A stretch of DNA of 64,000 nt from Anaerorhabdus sp036637135 (GTDB taxonomy: Bacteria > Bacillota_I > Bacilli_A > Erysipelotrichales > Erysipelotrichaceae). The notes beneath the pieces were generated by a model. The model worked only from the letters and a program-made list of their open reading frames with translations, searched no databases and was not told the origin of the DNA. Where the stretch lies: assembly GCF_036637135.1 (NCBI RefSeq), contig NZ_JAVWNC010000005.1:1-64000 (forward strand). The letters are read 5' to 3'. Below, piece after piece: positions 43,893-51,884 of the stretch. How positions within the stretch are numbered: the stretch's first letter is position 1; each line of letters begins with the position of its first letter. The position numbers and the translations under genes were made by a program.

Positions 43893-45350
43893 ATGACAAA
43901 AGTACGTACTAGATTTGCACCTAGCCCTACTGGCTACATGCACATAGGTAACTTAAGAACTGCATTATATGAGTATTTAGTTGCTAAAAAAGACCCTGAT
44001 GGGGTATTCATTCTTCGTATCGAAGATACAGATCAAGGTCGTTTAATTGAGGGAGCTACAGATATTATCTACAATACATTAGCACAATGTAAGTTATTTC
44101 ATGATGAGGGACCAGATGTTGGAGGCAACTATGGTTCATATGTACAATCTGAGCGTATGAAATCAGGTATTTACTTAGAATATGCTGAGAAACTAATCGA
44201 TTTAGGTGGTGCTCATTATTGTTTTTGCCAAGAAGAAGATATCCAAGCTCAACGTGAATTAGCTGAAGCTCGTGGAGAATCATTCATATTCAATGATCCT
44301 TGTAAGAATTTATCAGTTGAAGATGCTCGTGCAAGAATCAAGAATGGTGAAACATATGTTGTAAGACAAAATATTCCAAATGAAGGAACAACTTCTTTTG
44401 ATGATGAGGTATATGGAACAATCACTGTTGAAAACAGTACGTTGGATGAAGCTATCTTGCTTAAATCAGATGGTTTCCCTACTTATAACTTTGCAAACAT
44501 TATTGATGATCACATGATGGAAATTACTCACGTTATTCGTGGAAATGAATATTTATCATCAACTCCTAAATACAACCTCGTTTATCAAGCTTATGGTTGG
44601 AATATTCCTACATATATTCATTGCCCTCCCGTTATGAAAGATGAACATCATAAATTGTCAAAACGTAATGGTGATGCTTCTTTCCAAGATTTAGTGGCTA
44701 AAGGATATTTACCAGAAGCAATTATTAACTATATCGCATTACTTGGATGGTCACCTGAAACAGATCAAGAGATTTATACATTGGATGAACTTAAACAAGC
44801 TTTTAATGTTAAACGTATTGGAACATCCGGAGCAATCTTTGATGTTGATAAATTAACATGGATGAATGGCGTTTACTTGCGTAATATGGATATCGATACT
44901 TACTATGAAACTGTAAAAGACTATATTACTGAAGGAGTTAAGGGGAACTATTGTCACAAAGAAATAGCTAAAATACTTCAACAACGTGTTAATACACTAA
45001 GCGAAATCGTTGAAATGGTTGATTTCTTTGATACATATAATTCATTTGATCCAGAGTTATACACAAACAAGAAAATGAAATCAAACCCGGAAGTTGCACT
45101 TTCTTCATTAAAGGCAGCAAAAGAGTTACTTACATCACTAAATAACTGGGAAGAAACTACAATCCATGATGAAATGATGGCTCTAGTTGAAAAACTTGGT
45201 ATTAAGAATGGACAATTATTATACCCTGTTCGTGTTGCAATTACTGGTAAACAATTTACACCAGGTGGCGCTATTGAAATATCCTATATCTTAGGAAAAG
45301 AAGAAACACTAAGAAGATTAGACGTAGCTATTCAAGACCTAGAAAAATAA
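43893..45350 (+). CDS. gltX: Glutamyl-tRNA synthetase
   Basis: Class I synthetase charging tRNA-Glu (and, in bacteria with GatCAB, often tRNA-Gln as well). At 485 residues it has the HIGH-type motif FAPSPTGYMHIGNLRTAL (9-26) and the KMSKS-type motif HKLSKRNGD (about 252-260), then the helical anticodon-binding domains. I use ATG 43893 with AGAGGT upstream; the frame's earlier ATG at 43872 would add MRKRGKK, which encodes that ribosome-binding site. Single-gene unit ended by a strong terminator. Confidence 0.96.
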   Translation: MTKVRTRFAPSPTGYMHIGNLRTALYEYLVAKKDPDGVFILRIEDTDQGRLIEGATDIIYNTLAQCKLFHDEGPDVGGNYGSYVQSERMKSGIYLEYAEKLIDLGGAHYCFCQEEDIQAQRELAEARGESFIFNDPCKNLSVEDARARIKNGETYVVRQNIPNEGTTSFDDEVYGTITVENSTLDEAILLKSDGFPTYNFANIIDDHMMEITHVIRGNEYLSSTPKYNLVYQAYGWNIPTYIHCPPVMKDEHHKLSKRNGDASFQDLVAKGYLPEAIINYIALLGWSPETDQEIYTLDELKQAFNVKRIGTSGAIFDVDKLTWMNGVYLRNMDIDTYYETVKDYITEGVKGNYCHKEIAKILQQRVNTLSEIVEMVDFFDTYNSFDPELYTNKKMKSNPEVALSSLKAAKELLTSLNNWEETTIHDEMMALVEKLGIKNGQLLYPVRVAITGKQFTPGGAIEISYILGKEETLRRLDVAIQDLEK

Positions 45351-45351
45351 C

Positions 45352-45377
45352 AAAGATGATGCCGAGGCATCATCTTT
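45352..45377. terminator. Bidirectional terminator between gltX and the GntR gene
   Basis: GATGATGC and GCATCATC form a stem around CGAG (AAAGATGATGCC at 45352-45363 against GGCATCATCTTT at 45366-45377), with TTTTATTT after it on the plus strand and partial T-richness on the minus strand. Confidence 0.8.
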
Positions 45378-46093
45378 TATTTACGGTTTAGTTCTATTTC
45401 GTATTCATAAAAATCTTGATTATAGTAAGTTGTATCAAATTCAAAAGGTTTATCATTTTCCAAATAAGTAAATAGTTTTAAACGAAGTAGCGCTTTATTC
45501 TCTTCAACACCTAATTCTTTTGTATCTTTCTTGTCTAAACATTCAACTCCAAATAATTGAGTTCCTTTACCAAGTTTTTGTTTGTATTGATTTTCGAGTA
45601 ACTTATATATTGAATTGTTCTCTAGATCTTCAGTTAATAACCATTCATTATTTTCTTTCATGAAATAAGCTTTAGAAAGACATAGTTTTTTATCCTCAAC
45701 TATTCTTAATCTTTTAATGAAAATTACATCCGTATCTTCTGGTAAATTAAAGTAATTAGCCATCTCTTTTGGTATTTGTACAATACATCTTTCCAATAAA
45801 ATCGTTCTTAGAGGTAAATCCAGGTTTCTCATACGCTCATTGAACCCCACTAAATTCATGACATTTTCACGGATTTGATGATTTACAAATGTCCCTTTAC
45901 CATGTTCACGATATAAATAACCCTCACTCACTAAATCATTCAAAGCCCTAACAACCGTAATTCGACTTGTATGATAAAAATCACCTAGCTCAGTTTCACT
46001 AGGTATTTTAGAATTTTGTTGATATTTACCGTTTTTTATATCTTCTTTGATATTATTCTTAATAATTTGATATAGTGGTTTATTTGAATTCAT
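45377..46093 (-). CDS. GntR/HutC family transcriptional regulator
   Basis: A 238-residue repressor. N-terminal GntR winged helix (about 8-72, KIPSETELGDFYHTSRITVVRALNDLVSEGYLYREHGKGTFV) and a C-terminal UTRA ligand domain (about 90-235), the HutC subfamily that often senses phosphorylated sugars. It is divergent from the SIS-domain gene, with both promoters and a palindrome in the 125-base gap, so it most likely controls that gene in response to a sugar phosphate. Own promoter candidate TTGAGA-16-TATAGT (minus strand, 46152-46125). Confidence 0.88.
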   Translation of the reverse strand: MNSNKPLYQIIKNNIKEDIKNGKYQQNSKIPSETELGDFYHTSRITVVRALNDLVSEGYLYREHGKGTFVNHQIRENVMNLVGFNERMRNLDLPLRTILLERCIVQIPKEMANYFNLPEDTDVIFIKRLRIVEDKKLCLSKAYFMKENNEWLLTEDLENNSIYKLLENQYKQKLGKGTQLFGVECLDKKDTKELGVEENKALLRLKLFTYLENDKPFEFDTTYYNQDFYEYEIELNRK

Positions 46094-46153
46094 TTGTATC
46101 CCCTGTCTTTCATTACTATTTTAAACTATATCAATATTTTATACAATCTCAAC

Positions 46154-46204
46154 TTGACATATCGAGTAAGCGAAGCTAAGATTAAGTTATCTCGATATAT
46201 CGAG
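46154..46204 (+). promoter_or_regulatory. SIS gene promoter and GntR operator
   Basis: TTGACA (46154-46159), 17 bases, TAAGAT (46177-46182). A perfect 14-bp palindrome CTCGATATATCGAG lies at 46191-46204, around the expected transcription start, and a half copy ATATCGAG (46159-46166) lies just after the -35 box. The arrangement fits repression by the divergent GntR protein. Confidence 0.75.
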
Positions 46205-46218
46205 TTCGGAGGAAAAAT

Positions 46219-46959
46219 ATGAAAACTGTATTTGAAGAATTTGGTTCAAAAGTAAAAAACTATTTAGATGACATTATGGTAGTTGAGAAAGACAATATTC
46301 TTGAAGCGGCTAAAATAATGGCTGAGAAAGTACAAAATGATGGGTTAGTTTTTACCTTTGGTACTGGTCACTCTCACATGATTGCGGAAGAAATCTTCTA
46401 TCGTGCTGGGGGATTAGTTCCTGTTTACGCAATCATTGAAGATGGCGTAACTGGAAATCATGATGTTACTAAATCTGAATTTACAGAACGTTTGCATGGT
46501 TATGCAAAATGCATCATGGATTATCATAAACCTACAAGTAATGATTGTATGATTATTATTTCTGAATCTGGTAGAAACGCTGTTCCCGTTGAAATGGCTA
46601 TGGAGTGTAAGAAACGTGGTATTTTTTGTATCGCAATTACCGGGGTTACCTATTCAATGGGACAATCAAGTCGTCATGAATCAGGCAAAAGACTCTGTGA
46701 AGTTGCTGATATAGTAATAGATAATCATACTGAATTTGGAGATAATTGTATGAAAATTGAAGGTTTTGATCAACCTGTAGGACCAACTTCAAACATTGCC
46801 GCAAACTTCATAATTCATTCCCTCATTCTTGAAACCATTAATAATTGTGTTCAAAGCGGTATGGAAGTTCCTGTCTTCTTCAGTGGAAACCTAGATGGCG
46901 CAAGAGAAAAGAATGACATCATGTTAGAAAAATACTGGGGCAGAATTCGTACTTGGTAA
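46219..46959 (+). CDS. SIS-domain phosphosugar-binding protein (UPF0309 type)
   Basis: A 246-residue sugar isomerase (SIS) domain protein of the UPF0309/COG4821 kind. The phosphosugar-binding loop FTFGTGHSHM (about 46-55) and the ISESGRNAVPVEMAMECK segment (about 115-132) carry the Ser/Thr residues used to hold the phosphate; C-terminal FDQPVGPTSNIAANFI is characteristic. It probably isomerises or senses an amino-sugar phosphate in the cytoplasm. CGGAGG precedes ATG 46219. No PTS or kinase gene adjoins it, so the pathway is unclear. Confidence 0.85.
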   Translation: MKTVFEEFGSKVKNYLDDIMVVEKDNILEAAKIMAEKVQNDGLVFTFGTGHSHMIAEEIFYRAGGLVPVYAIIEDGVTGNHDVTKSEFTERLHGYAKCIMDYHKPTSNDCMIIISESGRNAVPVEMAMECKKRGIFCIAITGVTYSMGQSSRHESGKRLCEVADIVIDNHTEFGDNCMKIEGFDQPVGPTSNIAANFIIHSLILETINNCVQSGMEVPVFFSGNLDGAREKNDIMLEKYWGRIRTW

Positions 46960-47017
46960 TATAAAAGTACCTATTCAAAACTATTGAACAGATACTTTAA
47001 GCTAAAGATATTGAATT

Positions 47018-47065
47018 GGGGATATCTACTTAATCTTAAGTGATTAAGCGGATATTCCCTTTTTT
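47018..47065 (+). terminator. Terminator after the SIS gene
   Basis: GGGGATATC (47018-47026) pairs with GATATTCCC (47051-47059, one G-T), with an inner TTAATC/GATTAA stem, followed by TTTTTT. It also borders the end of the convergent gene. Confidence 0.8.
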
Positions 47066-47768
47066 AGTACATCCAAGTAATATCACTTATATTACGGTAT
47101 GGTGACACTTCATTGGTTTCTAAGTCCATCACATATGTATATGTTATATTCCAGGGAACAAGTGCATCTAAAAAAGAAATAATCAATGAATTACGCATAT
47201 CTGTATAGATCAGATATCTACCATCAGGTGATAATGCAGACAAGTAATAAGAGTTATAATTTTGATCATAATTATTTCCTATGTCTTTAATACATGTTTT
47301 TTCATTATTTTTCGTTAAATATATTGATCCATTAATCAATTCCACTGTCACATTATTTTGACTTAATTTTGTGATTTCATCATATGAAGTGTCTCCATAT
47401 TCCTCAGGACCATAGTAAGTACCTACACCTTGCTCCACTTTTAGTCTTGACCATTCATTATCATACATCGCAATAACGGTGATTTCATTGGTTTCTGGCT
47501 GTATTTCGTAATCTATAACATTGTGATTTTGTCCACTATTTGTTTCACCTAATCCTGCATGATTATATAGCACTTCTTTGTTTGTTAAGTTTGCATTTGA
47601 TTTCATTAAAACCAAGTTTCCATCCACTCGTTCAAGATAGTGTATTTCACCTTCTAAGCGATTCATTACGGATTTATTTTCAAATCCATAATGAACTTTA
47701 ACTCCTATTAAAAAAAGACCATAAATTCCAAGTAAAATTAATAGAACTATAATTATTTTTTTCTTCAT
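47064..47768 (-). CDS. Hypothetical membrane-anchored protein with beta-propeller-like segment
   Basis: I do not recognise this 234-residue protein. It has an N-terminal signal anchor (about 4-24, IIIVLLILLGIYGLFLIGV) without a lipobox Cys, then an external domain rich in beta strands. SALSPDGRYLIYTD (about 178-191) is the strand-turn typical of TolB/WD40-like propellers, and the YDNEWSRLKVEQG and TKNNEKTCIKDIG stretches fit neighbouring blades, but the protein is too short for a full propeller. It lies 97 bases from the tetR-type gene and is not clearly part of any operon. Confidence 0.55.
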   Translation of the reverse strand: MKKKIIIVLLILLGIYGLFLIGVKVHYGFENKSVMNRLEGEIHYLERVDGNLVLMKSNANLTNKEVLYNHAGLGETNSGQNHNVIDYEIQPETNEITVIAMYDNEWSRLKVEQGVGTYYGPEEYGDTSYDEITKLSQNNVTVELINGSIYLTKNNEKTCIKDIGNNYDQNYNSYYLSALSPDGRYLIYTDMRNSLIISFLDALVPWNITYTYVMDLETNEVSPYRNISDITWMY

Positions 47769-47865
47769 AATCTTATCTTCTTTCTTGATATAAGTATATC
47801 GTAGTTACTAAAACAAGTAAAAATATATTTTGAATAGCTATATTCACTACAACATCAAAGCAATT

Positions 47866-48486
47866 TTATACAATAGACGTATACAATTTATCATCATTAT
47901 CTTGATTGTCATTACAATCATCAACTTTTAGAATTGAAACAATTGTTTTAGAATTTGGTAAAGGCAATTTAGGATTATAAATATACTGATCCATAGTATT
48001 TTGAATCATCGACCAATATAGCTGTGTTAATATTTTTGGGTTTTCTTGATTTATTGTCCCATTTTCCTGCCCATTCTTAATAAATGATTCAAGTTTATTA
48101 AAAACATCTGAATTTTTAATAATTTTCTTTGCAAGTGTTGGAACATCATCACTTCGTCTTACCATACTCATAAATGAGAATATCTTTGCTCTATAAGGTT
48201 GTTCCTGTATAGAAACAAATAAGTAGTCAGTTAATTTTAGAAAAAAATCATAAATTGAATCATAATACATACCATATGGTAGATTAGTACCTTCTACAGC
48301 TATTTTCGTGAGTTCATTAAAGAGTTCTTCTTTATTTTTAAAGTAGTGAAACAAAAGACCAACACTCATTCCTGCAGCTTTTGCAATATCTTGAATCTTT
48401 GTACCTGTATATCCTTTCATAACAAAAATATCTATCGATGCAATGATAATTTCTAATTTTCTCTTCTCTTTTTGTTCTAACCGCAT
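47866..48486 (-). CDS. TetR/AcrR family transcriptional regulator
   Basis: A 206-residue repressor. The N-terminal helix-turn-helix is clear (about 10-55: IIIASIDIFVMKGYTGTKIQDIAKAAGMSVGLLFHYFKNKEELF); the remaining 150 residues form the ligand and dimerisation domain, with no family-level hint about the inducer. I start at ATG 48486, preceded by AAGAGGTG; the longer frame begins at a TTG. The perfect palindrome 28 bases upstream is the likely binding site. No efflux or enzyme gene is adjacent, so its target may be itself or a distant gene. Confidence 0.88.
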   Translation of the reverse strand: MRLEQKEKRKLEIIIASIDIFVMKGYTGTKIQDIAKAAGMSVGLLFHYFKNKEELFNELTKIAVEGTNLPYGMYYDSIYDFFLKLTDYLFVSIQEQPYRAKIFSFMSMVRRSDDVPTLAKKIIKNSDVFNKLESFIKNGQENGTINQENPKILTQLYWSMIQNTMDQYIYNPKLPLPNSKTIVSILKVDDCNDNQDNDDKLYTSIV

Positions 48487-48513
48487 AAAACACCTCTTAT
48501 TGAACAATTATTC

Positions 48514-48531
48514 ATTGAATATATATTCAAT
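48514..48531. promoter_or_regulatory. Palindromic operator upstream of tetR-type gene
   Basis: ATTGAATATATATTCAAT is a perfect 18-bp palindrome centred 36 bases before the TetR start codon, as expected for autorepression by a TetR dimer. Confidence 0.7.
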
Positions 48532-48789
48532 ATAGTATATTTTAAGCATATTTGCAATGTTTTCATCATCATAAGGATTAATATGAACTTTTATCTTCTT
48601 TGATTTGTTAACTTAAACTCTTCTATGTTATCTAAATATATCTTTTACAAACCCTTATTTGAGCATTTAACGCCTTTTTTCTTTATTTATTTCTCGTTAT
48701 TCCCCTACTTACTTCAGTTTTAATGTATCATCATCAATCAAACTCAGTATATTTATTTCAATTCACTACCAAAACTCTGAATTATGCCA
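48532..48789. other. Gene-free interval upstream of the TetR operator
   Basis: AT-rich, no open frame with a plausible ribosome-binding site on either strand, no tRNA-like or strong hairpin structure seen. It separates the palindrome from the rplT terminator. Confidence 0.5.
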
Positions 48790-48818
48790 AGAAAAAAGCT
48801 CTATTTTCATAGAACTTT
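48790..48818 (-). terminator. Terminator of infC-rpmI-rplT
   Basis: Minus strand AAAGTTCTAT (48818-48809) pairs with ATAGAGCTTT (48804-48795, one T-G) around a GAAA tetraloop, followed by TTTCTTGG. It lies 12 bases after rplT. Confidence 0.75.
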
Positions 48819-48830
48819 AATTTGAATTTA

Positions 48831-49187
48831 TTATGCTAATGCTTTTTTAGCTGATTCAACGATTGTTTCGAAGCCTTTAGGATCATGAATTGCAATTTCA
48901 CTTAACATTTTACGGTTAACAGTGATACCTGCTAATTTTAATCCATGCATTAATTTAGAATAGCTCATGTCATGCATTCTTGCAGCTGCATTAATACGTG
49001 CAATCCATAATTTACGCATGTCACGTTTAGTTTGTTTACGACCTGCATAAGCATAACGCATTGAATGCATTACTTGCTCATGAGCTGTCTTGTATAGTAA
49101 GTGCTTAGCACCATAATAACCCTTCGCTAATTTTAATACTCTTTTTCTACGTGAACGTGCAACCGTACCACCTTTTACTCTAGACAT
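48831..49187 (-). CDS. rplT: Ribosomal protein L20
   Basis: Large-subunit protein needed early in 50S assembly, and in Bacillota the autoregulator of its own operon through the leader. The 118-residue length is standard; basic N-terminal extension RVKGGTVARSRRKRVLKLAKGYYG, AHEQVMHSMRYAYAGRKQTKRDMRKLWIARINAAAR, and AGITVNRKMLSEIAIHDP are diagnostic. AGGAGG-type site upstream. Confidence 0.98.
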   Translation of the reverse strand: MSRVKGGTVARSRRKRVLKLAKGYYGAKHLLYKTAHEQVMHSMRYAYAGRKQTKRDMRKLWIARINAAARMHDMSYSKLMHGLKLAGITVNRKMLSEIAIHDPKGFETIVESAKKALA

Positions 49188-49206
49188 TTCTATTTCCTCC
49201 TTCTAC

Positions 49207-49401
49207 TTAGTCTTGAATCATGTGCTTGATTCTTTTCATGTCACTAGCTGATACTAGTGTTGATTTTCTTAAATGCACTTTTTGTTTATGACTCTTATGT
49301 GCAGCCATATGAGAAGTATAGTTATGGCCTCTCTTTAGTTTTCCAGTTCCAGTTCTTTTTACACGTTTTGCTAATGTTTTTTTGGTTTTCATTTTTGGCA
49401 T
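49207..49401 (-). CDS. rpmI: Ribosomal protein L35
   Basis: A 64-residue basic protein of the 50S subunit, starting MPKMKTKKTLAKRVKRTGTG and ending HMIQD-type. KLKRGHNYTSHMAAHKS and RKSTLVSASDMKRIKHM match the family. Lies 15 bases after infC and 19 before rplT in the conserved order. Confidence 0.98.
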   Translation of the reverse strand: MPKMKTKKTLAKRVKRTGTGKLKRGHNYTSHMAAHKSHKQKVHLRKSTLVSASDMKRIKHMIQD

Positions 49402-49416
49402 AAAATTTATCCTCCT

Positions 49417-49944
49417 CTATTTACCTTTTTTTGGCGATAATACTACAGACATTGTGTTACCTTCCATTGATGGTGCTTTTTCAACACCTGCAAACTCTGA
49501 CATTTGCGCAACGAACTCTTTCATAACCCCTTTGCCAACTTCGATTCTGGTCATCATACGACCTCTAAAACGCATATCCACTTTAACCTTCATACCTTCT
49601 TCAGCCCATTTTTGTGCTTGACGAAGTTTTGTGTCAAAGTCGTGTTTATCAATTACAGGAGACAATCTCAACGGTTTAACTTCTGTAACTTGTTGATTTC
49701 TCTTTGCTTCTTTTGCTTTCTTTTGAGATTCAAAGCGATACTTTCCAAAATCAAGGATCTTGCACACTGGTGGATTACCATTAGGTGCAACACACATTAA
49801 ATCTAACTCACTTTCGTAAGCTTTTTCCAATGCTTCGCGTCTAGACATAACTCCCAATTGTTCCGCGTTAGGCCCAATCACAAGTACTTCTTTAAATCGG
49901 ATGTTTTCGTTGACTAGTTCATCAGTCATGAATTTTTTAGTAAT
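49417..49944 (-). CDS. infC: Translation initiation factor IF-3 (AUU start)
   Basis: Binds the 30S subunit and polices initiation codon and initiator tRNA choice. At 175 residues: N-domain (VNENIRFKEVLVIGPNAEQLGVMSRREAL), Lys-rich linker (about 75-90), C-domain (DTKLRQAQKWAEEGMKVKVDMRFRGRM). The best start is ATT 49944: GGAGGTG ends six bases before it. The in-frame ATG at 49959 overlaps that ribosome-binding site, and ATG 49929 is 21 bases beyond it. An AUU start is known for infC in several bacteria and allows IF-3 to repress its own translation. Confidence 0.95.
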   Translation of the reverse strand: MTKKFMTDELVNENIRFKEVLVIGPNAEQLGVMSRREALEKAYESELDLMCVAPNGNPPVCKILDFGKYRFESQKKAKEAKRNQQVTEVKPLRLSPVIDKHDFDTKLRQAQKWAEEGMKVKVDMRFRGRMMTRIEVGKGVMKEFVAQMSEFAGVEKAPSMEGNTMSVVLSPKKGK

Positions 49945-49959
49945 AAGCGACACCTCCAT

Positions 49960-50107
49960 GTCTTTTCTATCGAATAAAAAGCAGGTACATAGTGCACCTG
50001 CTTAACTAGAGTTATTGATTAACAATATACAGTAGCGTGAACCCAAATCCTACGGATATCAGGTGAGAAGAGGTGCTTCTACTTTCCACATCTTTAAATA
50101 CTAGATT
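49960..50107 (-). promoter_or_regulatory. L20-type leader of infC-rpmI-rplT
   Basis: A structured leader of about 150 bases. Its last hairpin, AGCAGGT/ACCTGCT followed by TTTTTATT (minus strand, about 49998-49969), is an attenuator just before the infC ribosome-binding site. Upstream are GAAGCACCTCTTCTCACC and further complementary segments resembling the Bacillus L20 leader, in which L20 binding favours the terminator. Assignment to L20 is by position and known biology. Confidence 0.75.
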
Positions 50108-50136
50108 AGTATACAATACTCTAAATCATTTGTCAA
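50108..50136 (-). promoter_or_regulatory. Promoter of infC operon
   Basis: On the minus strand TTGACA (50136-50131), 17 bases, TATACT (50113-50108). A near-consensus sigma-A promoter; the -35 box overlaps the end of the asp23 gene. Confidence 0.85.
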
Positions 50137-50459
50137 ATATGAAATCCAACGACATGTATATCTACACTACCACATTTCATATTTGTCATATCATAAATAT
50201 TTTGATAAATTCTATTTTGTAAAATTTCACATGTTGCATTAACATTCGCACCATATTTCAATTTAACATCAATTGCAATATGCAATTGGTTATTTACTAT
50301 TTTACATGAAATTGCTTTGCTAAACTTGTTTGCAGGAATTCTTTCAACACTATCAACATCGTCAAGTGTAATATCCGCAATTAATTCAAACACATTCTTT
50401 GATAATGCAATTTCACCTGTAGCACCTTTTTCATTTAATAATACATATTCTTGAGCCAT
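50133..50459 (-). CDS. Asp23/Gls24 family envelope stress protein
   Basis: A 108-residue Asp23/Gls24-family protein. Members are abundant and membrane-associated, and linked with alkaline and envelope stress. Core pattern: GEIALSKNVFELIADITLDDV and CEILQNRIYQNIYDMTNMKCGSVDIHVVGFH. Length is at the short end, like the YloU type. A TATAAT box (minus strand 50487-50482) 23 bases before the start suggests its own promoter, but it also sits 46 bases after the RelA/SpoT-like gene and may be co-transcribed. Confidence 0.85.
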   Translation of the reverse strand: MAQEYVLLNEKGATGEIALSKNVFELIADITLDDVDSVERIPANKFSKAISCKIVNNQLHIAIDVKLKYGANVNATCEILQNRIYQNIYDMTNMKCGSVDIHVVGFHI

Positions 50460-50505
50460 ATCTCTTCACCTCTATATTGGCATTATATCATGAAATTCCC
50501 TTTAT

Positions 50506-51876
50506 TTAAAATAGATTTACTATCTTATGTTCAAGAGTTTCTTCATAATCAGGAAGACTTTCATTAAACTCTTCTATACTATGTGTACGTAAACTAACAA
50601 GTTCAATAAAATCTCTAAATATATCTAACATGCTCAATAGTTTATCTTCATGAACGATATCAACTTTTCCTACTCTTACCATTGAATTCGCTACGATTTG
50701 TGCAAATGTATCCCTACATATTTGAGCATTAACATCTCCAAGTTGACTAAACTGCTCACTGTACCATGTAGGTGGAATTATTAAATTCTTAATAATTTCA
50801 ATAAATTTAGAGAAATCTTGAATATTATTACCTGGTTCAATGGCAAACAACATGACAAAGAAAACATGCCATTCAAAATCTATATTAATAATACTTTCCC
50901 AATATTGTCCTATGATATTACAAAATGGATCTGGGTGTTCATAATTATTTTCTAAGTAAATAGGATAGCTAAAATCAAAATCCATGATTTGAAGTAAATT
51001 AAAGTGTTCAAAGTACTCAACCATTTTATATTGTGGATGTTCACAAGATACGAAGTCCTTTATGAAGATGTATTGACTTAATACTGAACTACACTTTCTA
51101 AAATCTGTTGTAAACCCAACAGTTTCATTCATTTTCAAAGCAACTAAATCATTAATCGCTTTTGCGATAAATATCTTAAATCCACTCTCTGACATTCCTA
51201 TTTCACGATCATTTTGTGATTGATTAATCAGTTGTTTATATACAATTTGTAATTGGCGATCTACAACTTCAAGATTATCTCTAATCGAAGCCAAGATATT
51301 TTTCATAAATGAATCATAGACAACAAATTGTGTATTCTTATATACCACTTGATGTTCTACTTCAGACCAGAAAGAATGCACAAGTGATTTGATTTGTAAT
51401 TCAAAGTTAATTTTCTTTTGATTAAAAATCATATGTCCATCAATACGATAGATTGTGAATCCATTACGTTGAAGTTGGGGTTGAGGCATACTTAAATTAA
51501 GAAATACATTTGCATTAGCTACACAAACATATAATCCTTTGCCACACTCATGAAAATGATGAAATAATTCATTGAAGATATTATTCTCATCACTAATAAA
51601 ACGACATTCTAAAGTTAATCCAACGATATCAGGTAATGCATCCATCGCATCTTCAGCAGTGTCAAAATCTAAATAATACTTATTTCGTATTAGTTTTTCT
51701 TTTAAACTGTCTTTCGATTTGATACGTGAAGATACGCTAACAATAACGTCTCCCTTATTTTCCATTAATCCTTCAAACAAATCCACAAGCACATGTTCAG
51801 TATATTGAAATGTAGCTTGATTTAAATCTAATAGGTTACTCACCTGATCAATAAAATCAAATAGTTCTAGCCGCAT
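50506..51876 (-). CDS. RelA/SpoT-domain protein with degenerate synthetase motifs
   Basis: A 456-residue protein whose first ~190 residues resemble the RelA/SpoT (p)ppGpp synthetase domain: SSRIKSKDSLKEKLIR (49-64), DIVGLTLECRF (83-93) and FELQIKSLVHSFWSEVEHQVVYKN (158-181) with E159. Two usually conserved features differ: T88 replaces the Arg of DxxGxR, and the NGYRSxH loop appears as NGFTIYR. The C-terminal 270 residues are unlike the Rel TGS/ACT region or small alarmone synthetases and are not recognised. It lies between rsmF-like and asp23 in the truB run. Activity is uncertain. Confidence 0.75.
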   Translation of the reverse strand: MRLELFDFIDQVSNLLDLNQATFQYTEHVLVDLFEGLMENKGDVIVSVSSRIKSKDSLKEKLIRNKYYLDFDTAEDAMDALPDIVGLTLECRFISDENNIFNELFHHFHECGKGLYVCVANANVFLNLSMPQPQLQRNGFTIYRIDGHMIFNQKKINFELQIKSLVHSFWSEVEHQVVYKNTQFVVYDSFMKNILASIRDNLEVVDRQLQIVYKQLINQSQNDREIGMSESGFKIFIAKAINDLVALKMNETVGFTTDFRKCSSVLSQYIFIKDFVSCEHPQYKMVEYFEHFNLLQIMDFDFSYPIYLENNYEHPDPFCNIIGQYWESIINIDFEWHVFFVMLFAIEPGNNIQDFSKFIEIIKNLIIPPTWYSEQFSQLGDVNAQICRDTFAQIVANSMVRVGKVDIVHEDKLLSMLDIFRDFIELVSLRTHSIEEFNESLPDYEETLEHKIVNLF

Positions 51877-51884
51877 GTTTCCTC

